A DNA stretch of 7,647 bases from Victivallales bacterium (lineage in GTDB: Bacteria; Verrucomicrobiota; Lentisphaeria; Oligosphaerales; Lenti-02), in contig JABGQJ010000368.1 of assembly GCA_018648945.1 (NCBI GenBank), forward strand, positions 1 to 7,647. Direction: 5' to 3'. The stretch's first letter is position 1. Every line of letters starts with the position of its first letter. The translations under genes were made by a program, and so were the position numbers. The notes beneath the pieces are model-generated. The model made no database searches and was not told where the DNA came from. It was given only the letters and a program-made list of their open reading frames with translations. Below, one piece after another: positions 1 to 6,436 of this stretch.

Positions 1-1340
1 GTGGAGGCGAGGGTCAGGGAGATACGGGTGCCTTCCATCTTCTGCACGATGACTTCCACTTCCTTTCCGGGAGGGAACATGTCGTGCAGCGCGCGCATGG
101 GGTTGCTGGAGCCCTTGAGCTCGATCTGGCTGATGTGCAGCAGCCCGGTCTTGTCGCCGGGGAAACGGATGAAGACGCCGAAGGGCTTGATGCCGTCGGC
201 GATCCCGGTGACAGTGGCTCCGGGCCGCAGATCGACCCCCATGCCGCCCGAGGGATCGGTCATGTCGTAGCCGCCGTAGTTGTTGTCCATGGCGAGGCCG
301 ATGCGTTGGCGCTCCACATCGATGTTCTCGATGGTGACCTCAACTTCCTCGCCTTCCTTGACCACTTCTTCGGGGGAGTTGATGCGGCGCCCGCCGCCGA
401 GTTTGGAGATATGGATAAGCCCTTCCAGGCCCGGTTCCAGTTCCACGAATGCTCCAAAGGGCATGATCTTGGTGATCTTGCCCTGCCAGCTCATGCCGAC
501 TCGGAAACTCTCGCCGCTCTCGACGCGGTCCCAAGGGCCCGGCTGCGTCTGCTTAAGACTGAGAGAGATGCGGTTGTTCTCCCAGTCCACGGTCAGGACC
601 TTGATCTCGACGCTCTGGCCCTCGCTGACCACGTCTGCCGGGTCGCTGGTGCGGCTCCAAGAGAGCTCGCTGACGTGGATCAGACCTTCCGTGCCGCCGA
701 TGTCCACGAAGGCACCGAACTCGACGACCCGGGTGACGATACCGGTGAGCAAGTCGCCGGGGGCCAGAGTTTCGCGCAGGCGTGCCTTCTGTTCCTCCAT
801 CTCCTTTTCCAGGAGACGCCGCCGGCTGACGACCAGGTTGCGCCCGTTCTCGGAGTACTCGGAGATGATGAAGGCGAAGCGCTCGCCGATGTAGGCGGCG
901 GGTTCGCGTTTGAAGATGTCGATCTGGGAATAGGGGCAGAACGCTTTGTGGTTCTGCAGTTCCACCTCGTAACCGCCCTTGCGTTCGGCGGCGACCTTGC
1001 CTTCCAGGGGGATGCCTCCTTCGTAGGCGTCGCCCAGGGCAGCGTCGGCCACTTGGCCCGATATTTTGGTGGTCAGGCGGATGCCTTCCTCGTCAGAGCC
1101 GAGGCAATAGGCGGTGAGGGTGTCCCCCACGCTGACGGTGGGTTTTCCCTCGTCGTCCAGCACTTGGGCGACATCGAGGAGGCCGTCGCTGCGTCCTCCC
1201 ACATCGATGAACACCGTGCTGCGCCCGATGCTGGTGATGACCCCCTCGATGCGGTCGCCCACATTGAAGTTGGTTTGCAGTTTGGCGAGATTGGCCTCGA
1301 AGAGGGCTCCGAAGTCCGTGTTCTGTCCGGTACTGTCCAT
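1..1340 (-). CDS. rpsA: 30S ribosomal protein S1-like protein, C-terminus cut by left window edge
   Basis: The visible 446 residues are five consecutive S1 (OB-fold) RNA-binding domains, at about residues 25-93, 103-174, 193-263, 280-351 and 370-446. Their spacing follows the first five domains of bacterial ribosomal protein S1 closely. Domain 2 carries the KGGYEVEL and AFCPYSQID signature. Domains 3 and 4 have the classic cores FGAFVDIGGTEGLIHVSEL and FGAFVELEPGLEGLIHISK, each closing with RISLSLK- or RIGLAMD-type strands. S1 family proteins bind mRNA on the 30S subunit to help initiation. The ATG at 1340 has GGAG at 1353-1356, a rather long 12-base spacing. An in-frame GTG at 1382, overlapping the manA stop, would add 14 residues but has no visible ribosome binding site. 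The gene lies 41 bases after manA on the same strand. Domain 5 diverges from standard S1 and follows a Gly/Asn/Tyr-rich linker, so another multi-S1 protein is possible. Confidence 0.85.
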   Translation of the reverse strand, partial: MDSTGQNTDFGALFEANLAKLQTNFNVGDRIEGVITSIGRSTVFIDVGGRSDGLLDVAQVLDDEGKPTVSVGDTLTAYCLGSDEEGIRLTTKISGQVADAALGDAYEGGIPLEGKVAAERKGGYEVELQNHKAFCPYSQIDIFKREPAAYIGERFAFIISEYSENGRNLVVSRRRLLEKEMEEQKARLRETLAPGDLLTGIVTRVVEFGAFVDIGGTEGLIHVSELSWSRTSDPADVVSEGQSVEIKVLTVDWENNRISLSLKQTQPGPWDRVESGESFRVGMSWQGKITKIMPFGAFVELEPGLEGLIHISKLGGGRRINSPEEVVKEGEEVEVTIENIDVERQRIGLAMDNNYGGYDMTDPSGGMGVDLRPGATVTGIADGIKPFGVFIRFPGDKTGLLHISQIELKGSSNPMRALHDMFPPGKEVEVIVQKMEGTRISLTLAS

Positions 1341-1381
1341 CTGGCGATTGTGCTCCGCTGGGTCCGGTTTGGTCCGGGTCA

Positions 1382-2614
1382 CTAGAGGTTTGGCCGGGCG
1401 CGGACAAGCTGCCCGGTCTCGGACTGACATATCAATGTGGCACTCGGCAGGGCCGCTGGCCAGAGCCAGGCGGTACCCCGTTGAGCAAGCCGTGGGGACT
1501 GATTGGGTTCCTGAAGGCAGATGGTGCCGTCGAGCACCAGGAGAATCGAGACCAGGCCGTCGCTGACCGATGCCACCGATTCCCCGGCCTTCAGCTCCAG
1601 GAGTTCGACGGCAAACTCGGGAACCGGGGGCTGGTAGCAGCGCCCGCCGGGGATCTTGTGCCCGGTCTCGGTTGCCGGCGGCCCTTCGCGGTAGGCAAGC
1701 ATGGCGAGCAGGACTTCGCGGTCGATCGGTTTTGGCGTGCATCCCGCCCGGACCACGTTGTTGGAGTTGGCCATGCATTCCACGATCACGCCCTCGATGT
1801 AGGCGTGCGGCTCGTTGGCGGCGAGGAAGATGGACTCGCCGGGACGCAGAGCGACGTGGTTCAGGAAGTAGGCAGAGAGAGTACCCCGGTCTCCCGGGTA
1901 GTGGCCCCAGAGCTTGAGGAAGCAACGGTCTTCCACCGTTGGGGCGGGCGATGTCTGGACGGTCGCCACCAGGCGCTCGCCAGCTTCCTGGACGATGGCG
2001 TCCTCGACGGTGAGGAGGCGTGTGTAGGCGGCCCGCAGCCAGCCATCGCCTTCGGGAAGGGCGGTGAAGATGGTGTCCAGCAGGCCGTGTCGGGAGAGAT
2101 CCGCGCGGATGTCGCGGGCGTGTCGGAAGCTGCACATGGCCTCGAAGTCGGTCAGGGCGATGGCGATTTCCGGCTTGTGGTTGGCATCGGGGTAGTGCTC
2201 GGGATTGCGGGCATGGAGCTGAGCGGCGAGGGCCTTGTCAGGATGGGCCTGGATGGACAGGGGCATGTCGCAGGCGAGAACCTTGAGCAGGAAGGGCAGG
2301 CTGTCGAAGCCCGCAGCCGGTACGCCAGGGCCGAGAATCTCGTCCGGGTGTTGTCTGACCAAGGCATCGAGGGCATGCACACCGTCCGCCATGGTTACCA
2401 TGGCGGGTGCCGTTCCGTGGGTGCCCAACCATAGCTCTGCGAACGGCAGGTCCGGTGGCGCGGGGTTGCCGAGCAGATCCGCAATATACGGCAGGCGCCC
2501 TGGCCGGGCAGTCTGCCCCCAGGCGTAATCCTTCACCTTTCCGACGAGTGGAAAAAACGTATTCAATGGCAGTTGTTTGACGGTGGTTACGAAGCTCCCA
2601 ACCGCTGCTCTCAA
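1382..2614 (-). CDS. manA: Mannose-6-phosphate isomerase, type I
   Basis: This enzyme interconverts mannose 6-phosphate and fructose 6-phosphate in the cytoplasm, using zinc. It links mannose catabolism to glycolysis and supplies mannose phosphates for GDP-mannose. The 410-residue frame has the type I hallmarks in order: YAWGQ (30-34), ELWLGTH (60-66), LSIQAHPDK (119-127), YPDANHKPE (141-149), RGTLSAYFLNHVALRPGES (243-261) and NEPHAYIEG (267-275). Predicted zinc ligands Gln122, His124, Glu149 and His270 are all present. Arg289 in VVRAGCTPK matches the essential active-site arginine 19 residues after the last ligand in fungal enzymes. The C-terminal cupin-like half (about 330-410) is weakly conserved but complete. 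The start is uncertain: the TTG at 2614 gives a 16-residue extension before the conserved LNTFFPLVGKV and has no convincing ribosome binding site. Other candidates are TTG at 2566 or an upstream CTG. It is probably cotranscribed with the downstream S1 gene. Confidence 0.93.
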   Translation of the reverse strand: MRAAVGSFVTTVKQLPLNTFFPLVGKVKDYAWGQTARPGRLPYIADLLGNPAPPDLPFAELWLGTHGTAPAMVTMADGVHALDALVRQHPDEILGPGVPAAGFDSLPFLLKVLACDMPLSIQAHPDKALAAQLHARNPEHYPDANHKPEIAIALTDFEAMCSFRHARDIRADLSRHGLLDTIFTALPEGDGWLRAAYTRLLTVEDAIVQEAGERLVATVQTSPAPTVEDRCFLKLWGHYPGDRGTLSAYFLNHVALRPGESIFLAANEPHAYIEGVIVECMANSNNVVRAGCTPKPIDREVLLAMLAYREGPPATETGHKIPGGRCYQPPVPEFAVELLELKAGESVASVSDGLVSILLVLDGTICLQEPNQSPRLAQRGTAWLWPAALPSATLICQSETGQLVRARPNL

Positions 2615-2663
2615 AAGAGCAACCAGGGCTTTCCAGCCGTGGCCGGAGCGAAATGGGAGCGGT

Positions 2664-2691
2664 AATGTAGGAGCGAGGGGGGTAAAAACAA
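2664..2691 (-). promoter_or_regulatory. Candidate sigma-70-type promoter for manA
   Basis: Reading the minus strand, TTGTTT (2691-2686) and TACATT (2669-2664) are 16 bases apart. They match the -35 and -10 consensus at 3 of 6 and 4 of 6 positions. The -10 box ends 49 bases before the TTG at 2614. The site is one of the few A/T-rich patches in a GC-rich region. The match is modest, so this is a suggestion only. Confidence 0.3.
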
Positions 2692-2728
2692 GGGAGATGC
2701 CGCTTGGGGGGGGACGGAACAGACGAAC

Positions 2729-2745
2729 TTGCCTGCAACTGGCAA
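2729..2745. repeat. Inverted repeat TTGCC-N7-GGCAA, operator-like
   Basis: Perfect 5-base arms (2729-2733 and 2741-2745) flank a 7-base centre in the divergent region upstream of the sigma gene. The total length and symmetry resemble a dimeric repressor site. It could equally form a small RNA hairpin in the sigma leader, just before the AAAGGAGG at 2744-2751. Short arms mean chance is a real alternative. Confidence 0.3.
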
Positions 2746-2831
2746 AGGAGGCCGTCTGACTGTACGTTTGGCGTCTGCCGTCCCGCCGTGTTCAGGTGGC
2801 ATCTGTTGCCGCTGATCCGAGCCTCCCATAC

Positions 2832-2835
2832 GGAG
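2832..2835 (+). promoter_or_regulatory. Ribosome binding site that fixes the sigma factor start
   Basis: GGAG lies 6 bases before the TTG at 2842. The only nearby in-frame ATG, at 2869, has no purine-rich sequence ahead of it (it is preceded by CAACCGCAG). The frame upstream of 2842 does not look like protein. This makes TTG at 2842 the best-supported start. Confidence 0.55.
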
Positions 2836-2841
2836 CCATCC

Positions 2842-4125
2842 TTGAGTCCTGCCGACAGCCAACCGCAGATGCCGGCCCCCTCTCTCCGCCGTGCCGGGGT
2901 CGAGGAGCGACTGCTTGCCGAAGATGCCACGCGTGCCTACCTGCGTCAGATTGGCAACATCCCGTTGCTTACCAACGACGAGGAGGTCTTCTACACTCGT
3001 CGCTACCGGGCCTGTCGCGACGAGTTGCGCGAACTGCTCGCCTGTCTGCCCAAGCTCCTGCTTGGTTCACTGGCCAAGGTGGAGCAGTCCACGCAGAACG
3101 AACTCGCCGAGATGGTGGAATACGCGGCCATGGAGGATCAGGACGGATTGCGCAAGCAGTTCCGCGCCGTGCTGGTCGCGGGCGAGGAGTTCTCGGAGCG
3201 GCTTGACGACCAGAGCGAGCCATCGGCGGCAGTCGAGGACGAATTGCAGCCGCTGCTTTCGGCGTCGCTGGTCAACATGTTCGGCAAGCTGGCCTTGCGG
3301 GACTGCTTCTACGATAGTTGCCTGACGGAGGCACTCGGGGCAACTCCCGCCCAGAGCCCGGACGATATCCTGCGCGAGCGCATGGTCTCGGTCCAGCAGG
3401 AGCAGGAAGCCACGCGCCAGGCGATCGTAGAGGGGAATCTCCGCCTGGTCATCAGCGTTGCCAAGCGCTATGCCCACTGTGGGATGCCCTTGATCGACCT
3501 CATCCAGGAAGGCAATATCGGGCTCATGCGGGCGGTAGAGCGGTTCGATCCGGATCGCGGCCACCGGTTCAGCACCTACGCGACCTACTGGATTCGCCAG
3601 GCGATCACTCGCGCCCTTGCCAAAAGTGGCCGGACCATCCGCATCCCTTCGAACATGATCCGGGAGATTTCCCAGATCAATGCCGCCGAGGAACGCCTGG
3701 TCCAGGAGGGCGGCAACCAGCCGGAAGCCGAGGCCGTGGCCCAGGCGGTTGGCCTTTCGGTGGCGCGCGTCCGCGCCCTGAAGAAGATGGCCAGGCAGAC
3801 GATCTCCCTGCAGAGCACGGTCAACAGCGAGGACCAGACCGAGCTTGCCGACTTCATCAGCGATCATGTCACCGACAGTCCGGCGGAAGCCATGGCCGGG
3901 GCTGTTCTGAGGGAAGCCATCGACCTGGCCATGGGCACGCTTGATCAGCGCGAGAGGCGCATCCTGAATCTCCACTTCGGTCTCGATGGCGGGGAGCCCA
4001 AGACGCTTCGCGAGGTGAGCTTGGAGTTCGGCCTGACCAGCGAGCGCATCCGTCAGATCGAGTTCGGCGCGCTGCGCAAGTTGCGGCATCCGACGCGTCG
4101 CCAATTCTTCGACGGCTATTACTAG
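2842..4125 (+). CDS. RNA polymerase sigma factor, sigma-70 family (RpoD/RpoS type)
   Basis: Sigma factors direct RNA polymerase to promoters. Counting from the TTG at 2842 (427 residues), region 1.2 lies at about 26-60 (ATRAYLRQIGNIPLL). Region 2 lies at about 190-272, with core-binding DLIQEGNIGLMRAVERFD and -10-reading FSTYATYWIRQAITR. Region 3 follows at about 273-339, with the sigma-finger segment ISLQSTVNSEDQ and then DFISD. Region 4 lies at about 354-417, with the -35-reading helix-turn-helix TLREVSLEFGLTSERIRQIE and LRKLRHP. No region 1.1 is visible: only about 25 residues precede region 1.2. That and the short length favour a group 2 (RpoS-like) alternative factor over the main housekeeping one, though this is inference. 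About 130 residues between 1.2 and 2 are non-conserved and acidic. One of the paired tryptophans of region 2.3 is tyrosine (TYATYW instead of TYATWW). An ATG at 2869 is the alternative start. Confidence 0.92.
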   Translation: MSPADSQPQMPAPSLRRAGVEERLLAEDATRAYLRQIGNIPLLTNDEEVFYTRRYRACRDELRELLACLPKLLLGSLAKVEQSTQNELAEMVEYAAMEDQDGLRKQFRAVLVAGEEFSERLDDQSEPSAAVEDELQPLLSASLVNMFGKLALRDCFYDSCLTEALGATPAQSPDDILRERMVSVQQEQEATRQAIVEGNLRLVISVAKRYAHCGMPLIDLIQEGNIGLMRAVERFDPDRGHRFSTYATYWIRQAITRALAKSGRTIRIPSNMIREISQINAAEERLVQEGGNQPEAEAVAQAVGLSVARVRALKKMARQTISLQSTVNSEDQTELADFISDHVTDSPAEAMAGAVLREAIDLAMGTLDQRERRILNLHFGLDGGEPKTLREVSLEFGLTSERIRQIEFGALRKLRHPTRRQFFDGYY

Positions 4126-4189
4126 AGACGTTTACTGATTTCCCGGGGGGTCTTCTCCCTGGTCATGAGTCTGTGGAGACGAGAGCCCC

Positions 4190-5497
4190 ATGTGTTGGCA
4201 ACCCGAGTTCGAGATTCTGCCGCGTGAAGAGCTTGGCGCGCTTCAGTTGGCGCGCCTTCAGGCGACGATGGACCAGGCGACCAAGTCGCCCTACTACGGC
4301 GCGCAATTCCAGAAGGATGGCATCCGTCCCGAGGATTTGCGCGACGTCTCGCAGATCCGGCAGTTGCCCTTCACCACGAAGGAGGACTTGCGGGCGAATT
4401 ACCCGTACGGGTTCCTTACAGTGCCGCGCGAGGAGTTGGTGCGCCTGCATTGCTCCAGTGGCACGACGGGCAACCCGACTGTGATCTTCCATACCCCGCA
4501 CGATCTTGCGTCCTGGGCCAATCTGGTGGCCCGTTCGTTGTACGCCGCTGGCGCCCGTCCCAATCACGTGTTCCAGAACATCTGCGGCTACGGGCTGTTT
4601 ACCGGGGGATTGGGGTTCCAGTACGGGGCCGAGTGCCTGGGGATGCTCACGATTCCCTCCGGTGCCGGCAACAGCCGTCGGCAGATCAAGCTGATGCAGG
4701 ACTTCGGCACCAACGTGGTGCATGCGATCCCCAGCTACCTGACGCGTCTCTACGATGTCTTCCAGGAGGTGGGGGTGGATCCGGTCGCGGACACCGACCT
4801 GAAGCTCCTGGTGATCGGGGCGGAACCCCACTCGGAGGAGACCCGGAAGCGTATCGAGAAGCTATTTGGGATCAGAGCCTACAACTCCTACGGGCTATCC
4901 GAGATGAACGGTCCGGGGGTCGCGTTCGAGTGCGAGCATCAAGACGGCCTGCACATCTGGGAGGACGCCTTTGTGGTCGAGATCGTCAACCCCGAGACGC
5001 TGGAGCCTGCCGCTCCGGGGGAGATTGGCGAGTTGGTCCTGACCACGCTGGACCGGCAGGCCATGCCGATCATCCGGTACCGCACGCGGGATCTGACGCG
5101 CTTCCTGCCGGGGACCTGCGCCTGCGGGCGCACCTCGCGCCGCATCGACCGCATCACGGGCCGGAGCGACGACATGCTCATCGTGCGGGGGTGCAATATC
5201 TTCCCAATCCAGATTGAGCGCGTGCTGATGGACATCCCGCAGGTGGGCAGCGATTACCTGATCGTGCTGGAGACTCGGGACGACAATGACCAGCTGTCGC
5301 TGGAGGTGGAGGTCAGTCGCGACTGGTTCACCGATGACTTCGCGCAACTGGAGGCGCTCCGCAACACGATTTCCCATCGGGTGCGGGACGAGGTGCTGGT
5401 GACGCCTCGGGTGAAACTGGTGGAGCCTGGTGCATTGCCCAAACCCGAAGGCAAAGCCGTCCGGGTGAGCGATTTGAGAAAAGTAAGCAAGGTGTAG
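4190..5497 (+). CDS. paaK: Phenylacetate-CoA ligase (adenylate-forming enzyme)
   Basis: This ATP-dependent ligase activates phenylacetate or a similar aryl acid to its CoA thioester through an acyl-adenylate in the cytoplasm. In anaerobes, such enzymes often work with aromatic amino acid breakdown. The 435 residues are full length for the PaaK family. They carry the phosphate-binding loop SSGTTG (89-94), the adenine-site motif YNSYGLSEMNGPG (231-243), YRTRD (297-301), the hinge GRSDDMLIVRG (324-334) and the C-terminal catalytic lysine in LPKPEGKAVRV (Lys422). The N-terminus (PEFEILPREEL) and the CACGR motif (310-314) are also typical of the family. The ATG at 4190 has GGAG at 4175-4178 and GAGAG nearer. 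It follows the sigma gene by 64 bases with no clear terminator. Substrate cannot be fixed from sequence, and no IorAB or paa ring-oxidation genes are in view. Confidence 0.93.
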   Translation: MCWQPEFEILPREELGALQLARLQATMDQATKSPYYGAQFQKDGIRPEDLRDVSQIRQLPFTTKEDLRANYPYGFLTVPREELVRLHCSSGTTGNPTVIFHTPHDLASWANLVARSLYAAGARPNHVFQNICGYGLFTGGLGFQYGAECLGMLTIPSGAGNSRRQIKLMQDFGTNVVHAIPSYLTRLYDVFQEVGVDPVADTDLKLLVIGAEPHSEETRKRIEKLFGIRAYNSYGLSEMNGPGVAFECEHQDGLHIWEDAFVVEIVNPETLEPAAPGEIGELVLTTLDRQAMPIIRYRTRDLTRFLPGTCACGRTSRRIDRITGRSDDMLIVRGCNIFPIQIERVLMDIPQVGSDYLIVLETRDDNDQLSLEVEVSRDWFTDDFAQLEALRNTISHRVRDEVLVTPRVKLVEPGALPKPEGKAVRVSDLRKVSKV

Positions 5498-5507
5498 AGG
5501 GAAACCT

Positions 5508-6365
5508 GTGATCTCGCTGTCCACAGCACGGAGTGTAGCCCTGCGGATGGCAGGCGCCGTTGCTTGGCTGGGAGTCCTGGGCGTTGGGGCCGAAGGGGTG
5601 CCCTACCTCTGGCGCTCGGGGCAGCCGGAACGAGTGTTGGCGCAGAGCATCCCGGTGCCTGCCGGGTACCGGCGCGTGCCGTTGCGCAAGGGCTCCTTCG
5701 GGCATTGGCTGCGGCACCCGCCACTGAAGGCCAAGGGGAGCCCTGTTCTCCTCCACGATGGCACGCGCAAGCGGAACCAGAGCGCCCACGTGGCTGTGTT
5801 GGATGTGGACGTGGGAACCCGCAATCTCCAGCAGTGTGCGGATGCGGTCATCCGGCTGCGGGCGGAATACCTCTATGCCGCAGGCAGGAAAGCGGACATC
5901 CGTTTCCACTTCACCAGCGGCCACGAGGCCGTATTCTCGTCATGGGCCCGCGGGGACCGGCCTTTGGTGCAGGGCAACCGGGTGCAATGGCGGCGACGGG
6001 GGAGCGCTGACGCTTCCCACGCGAGTCTGCGGCGGTTTCTGGATATCGTGTTCAGCTATGCGGGAACTCTCTCCCTGGCCCGCGAACTGAAGGTGCGGGA
6101 GCCCGCGCATCTACAAGTCGGCGATGTGTTCATCCGAGGCGGTTCCCCGGGGCACGCGGTGCTGGTGGCCGACGTGGCCTTCCACCCGCCCACGGGAGAG
6201 CGAGTGTTCCTGCTCGTGCAGAGCTACATGCCTGCCCAGGAAATCCATGTGCTGAAGAATCCTGCCGACGCCGGCCTCTCCCCATGGTGCCGAATCCCGG
6301 CCGATGGCCCCTTGCGTACTCCCGAGTGGACGTTTCGGATGGACGAGCTGAAACGGTCCCCGTGA
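5508..6365 (+). CDS. DUF4846 domain-containing protein, probably exported
   Basis: I recognise this as a DUF4846 protein, a family of unknown function, from QCADAVIRLRAEYLY (109-123), the FHFTSG and SSWARGDRP region (133-152), GSPGHAVLVADVAF (212-225) and QSYMPAQEIHVLKNP (238-252), then SPWCRI (258-263). The first 30 residues hold an Arg-containing start and a hydrophobic stretch (MAGAVAWLGVLGVG), consistent with a signal peptide or lipid-free export signal. No lipobox cysteine is present. The function is not known and I do not propose one. The start is GTG at 5508, backed by GAGGG at 5497-5501 with 6-base spacing. This ribosome binding site begins on the last base of the ligase stop codon, so the two genes are almost certainly cotranscribed and probably translationally coupled. 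The 285-residue length is near that usual for the family. Confidence 0.85.
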   Translation: MISLSTARSVALRMAGAVAWLGVLGVGAEGVPYLWRSGQPERVLAQSIPVPAGYRRVPLRKGSFGHWLRHPPLKAKGSPVLLHDGTRKRNQSAHVAVLDVDVGTRNLQQCADAVIRLRAEYLYAAGRKADIRFHFTSGHEAVFSSWARGDRPLVQGNRVQWRRRGSADASHASLRRFLDIVFSYAGTLSLARELKVREPAHLQVGDVFIRGGSPGHAVLVADVAFHPPTGERVFLLVQSYMPAQEIHVLKNPADAGLSPWCRIPADGPLRTPEWTFRMDELKRSP

Positions 6366-6436
6366 GGGCAGGGGGATGGAGACTGAACGCTGAAGGCTGT
6401 GTGTGTGTCAGAGGTCGAGAGCAGTTGCGCAGGTGT
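6366..6436. other. Convergent gap between the DUF4846 gene and the glycosidase gene
   Basis: These 71 bases separate the stops of two converging genes, so a bidirectional terminator would be expected. I see no GC-rich hairpin followed by a T-run on either strand. There is a short alternating TG run at about 6399-6408 and a spaced CTGA/CTG repetition at about 6383-6398. Termination may be Rho-dependent or rely on a weak structure I cannot fold by eye. Confidence 0.5.

Larger units (their letters stand above)
2615..2841. other. Divergent intergenic region between manA and the sigma factor gene
   Basis: This stretch of about 227 bases separates the two divergent starts and should hold the control regions for both. 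It contains an A-rich patch (2684-2691) next to two G-runs (2676-2682 and 2706-2713), a TTGCC/GGCAA inverted repeat at 2729-2745, and an AAAGGAGG motif at 2744-2751 with no convincing gene behind it. The sigma frame stays open back to a TTG at 2704, but that part encodes a Cys/Trp/Arg-rich stretch unlike any sigma factor, so I treat it as untranslated. Confidence 0.6.

Noticed and set aside
84..1385. 433-residue plus-strand open frame
   Set aside because: It is antisense to the S1-like gene. The translation is low-complexity and rich in Asp, Ala, Gly and His with no domain, while the opposite strand has five clear S1 domains.
1481..2434. 317-residue plus-strand open frame
   Set aside because: It is antisense to manA, which carries all catalytic motifs. 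The open frame follows from high GC codon bias.
2704..2841. N-terminal extension of the sigma frame back to TTG 2704
   Set aside because: The encoded stretch is rich in Cys, Trp and Arg, is unlike sigma factor N-termini, and has no ribosome binding site. TTG 2842 does have one.
2238..2930. 230-residue minus-strand open frame spanning the divergent region
   Set aside because: It overlaps manA in another frame and the sigma start antisense. The composition is Ser/Arg/Pro-rich with no family resemblance.
3067..4104. 345-residue minus-strand open frame
   Set aside because: It is antisense to the sigma factor gene and has no recognisable motif.
4140..4162. Possible terminator between the sigma gene and the ligase gene (G-run facing CTCCC)
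   Set aside because: The pairing is short and imperfect and no T-run follows, so I cannot support a terminator.
4163..4831. 222-residue minus-strand open frame, and a 209-residue one at 4895-5524
   Set aside because: Both are antisense to the phenylacetate-CoA ligase, whose own motifs are complete across this span.
6396..6412. Alternating TG run as a microsatellite or recombination site
   Set aside because: It is only about ten bases long in a short gap, within what chance would give.
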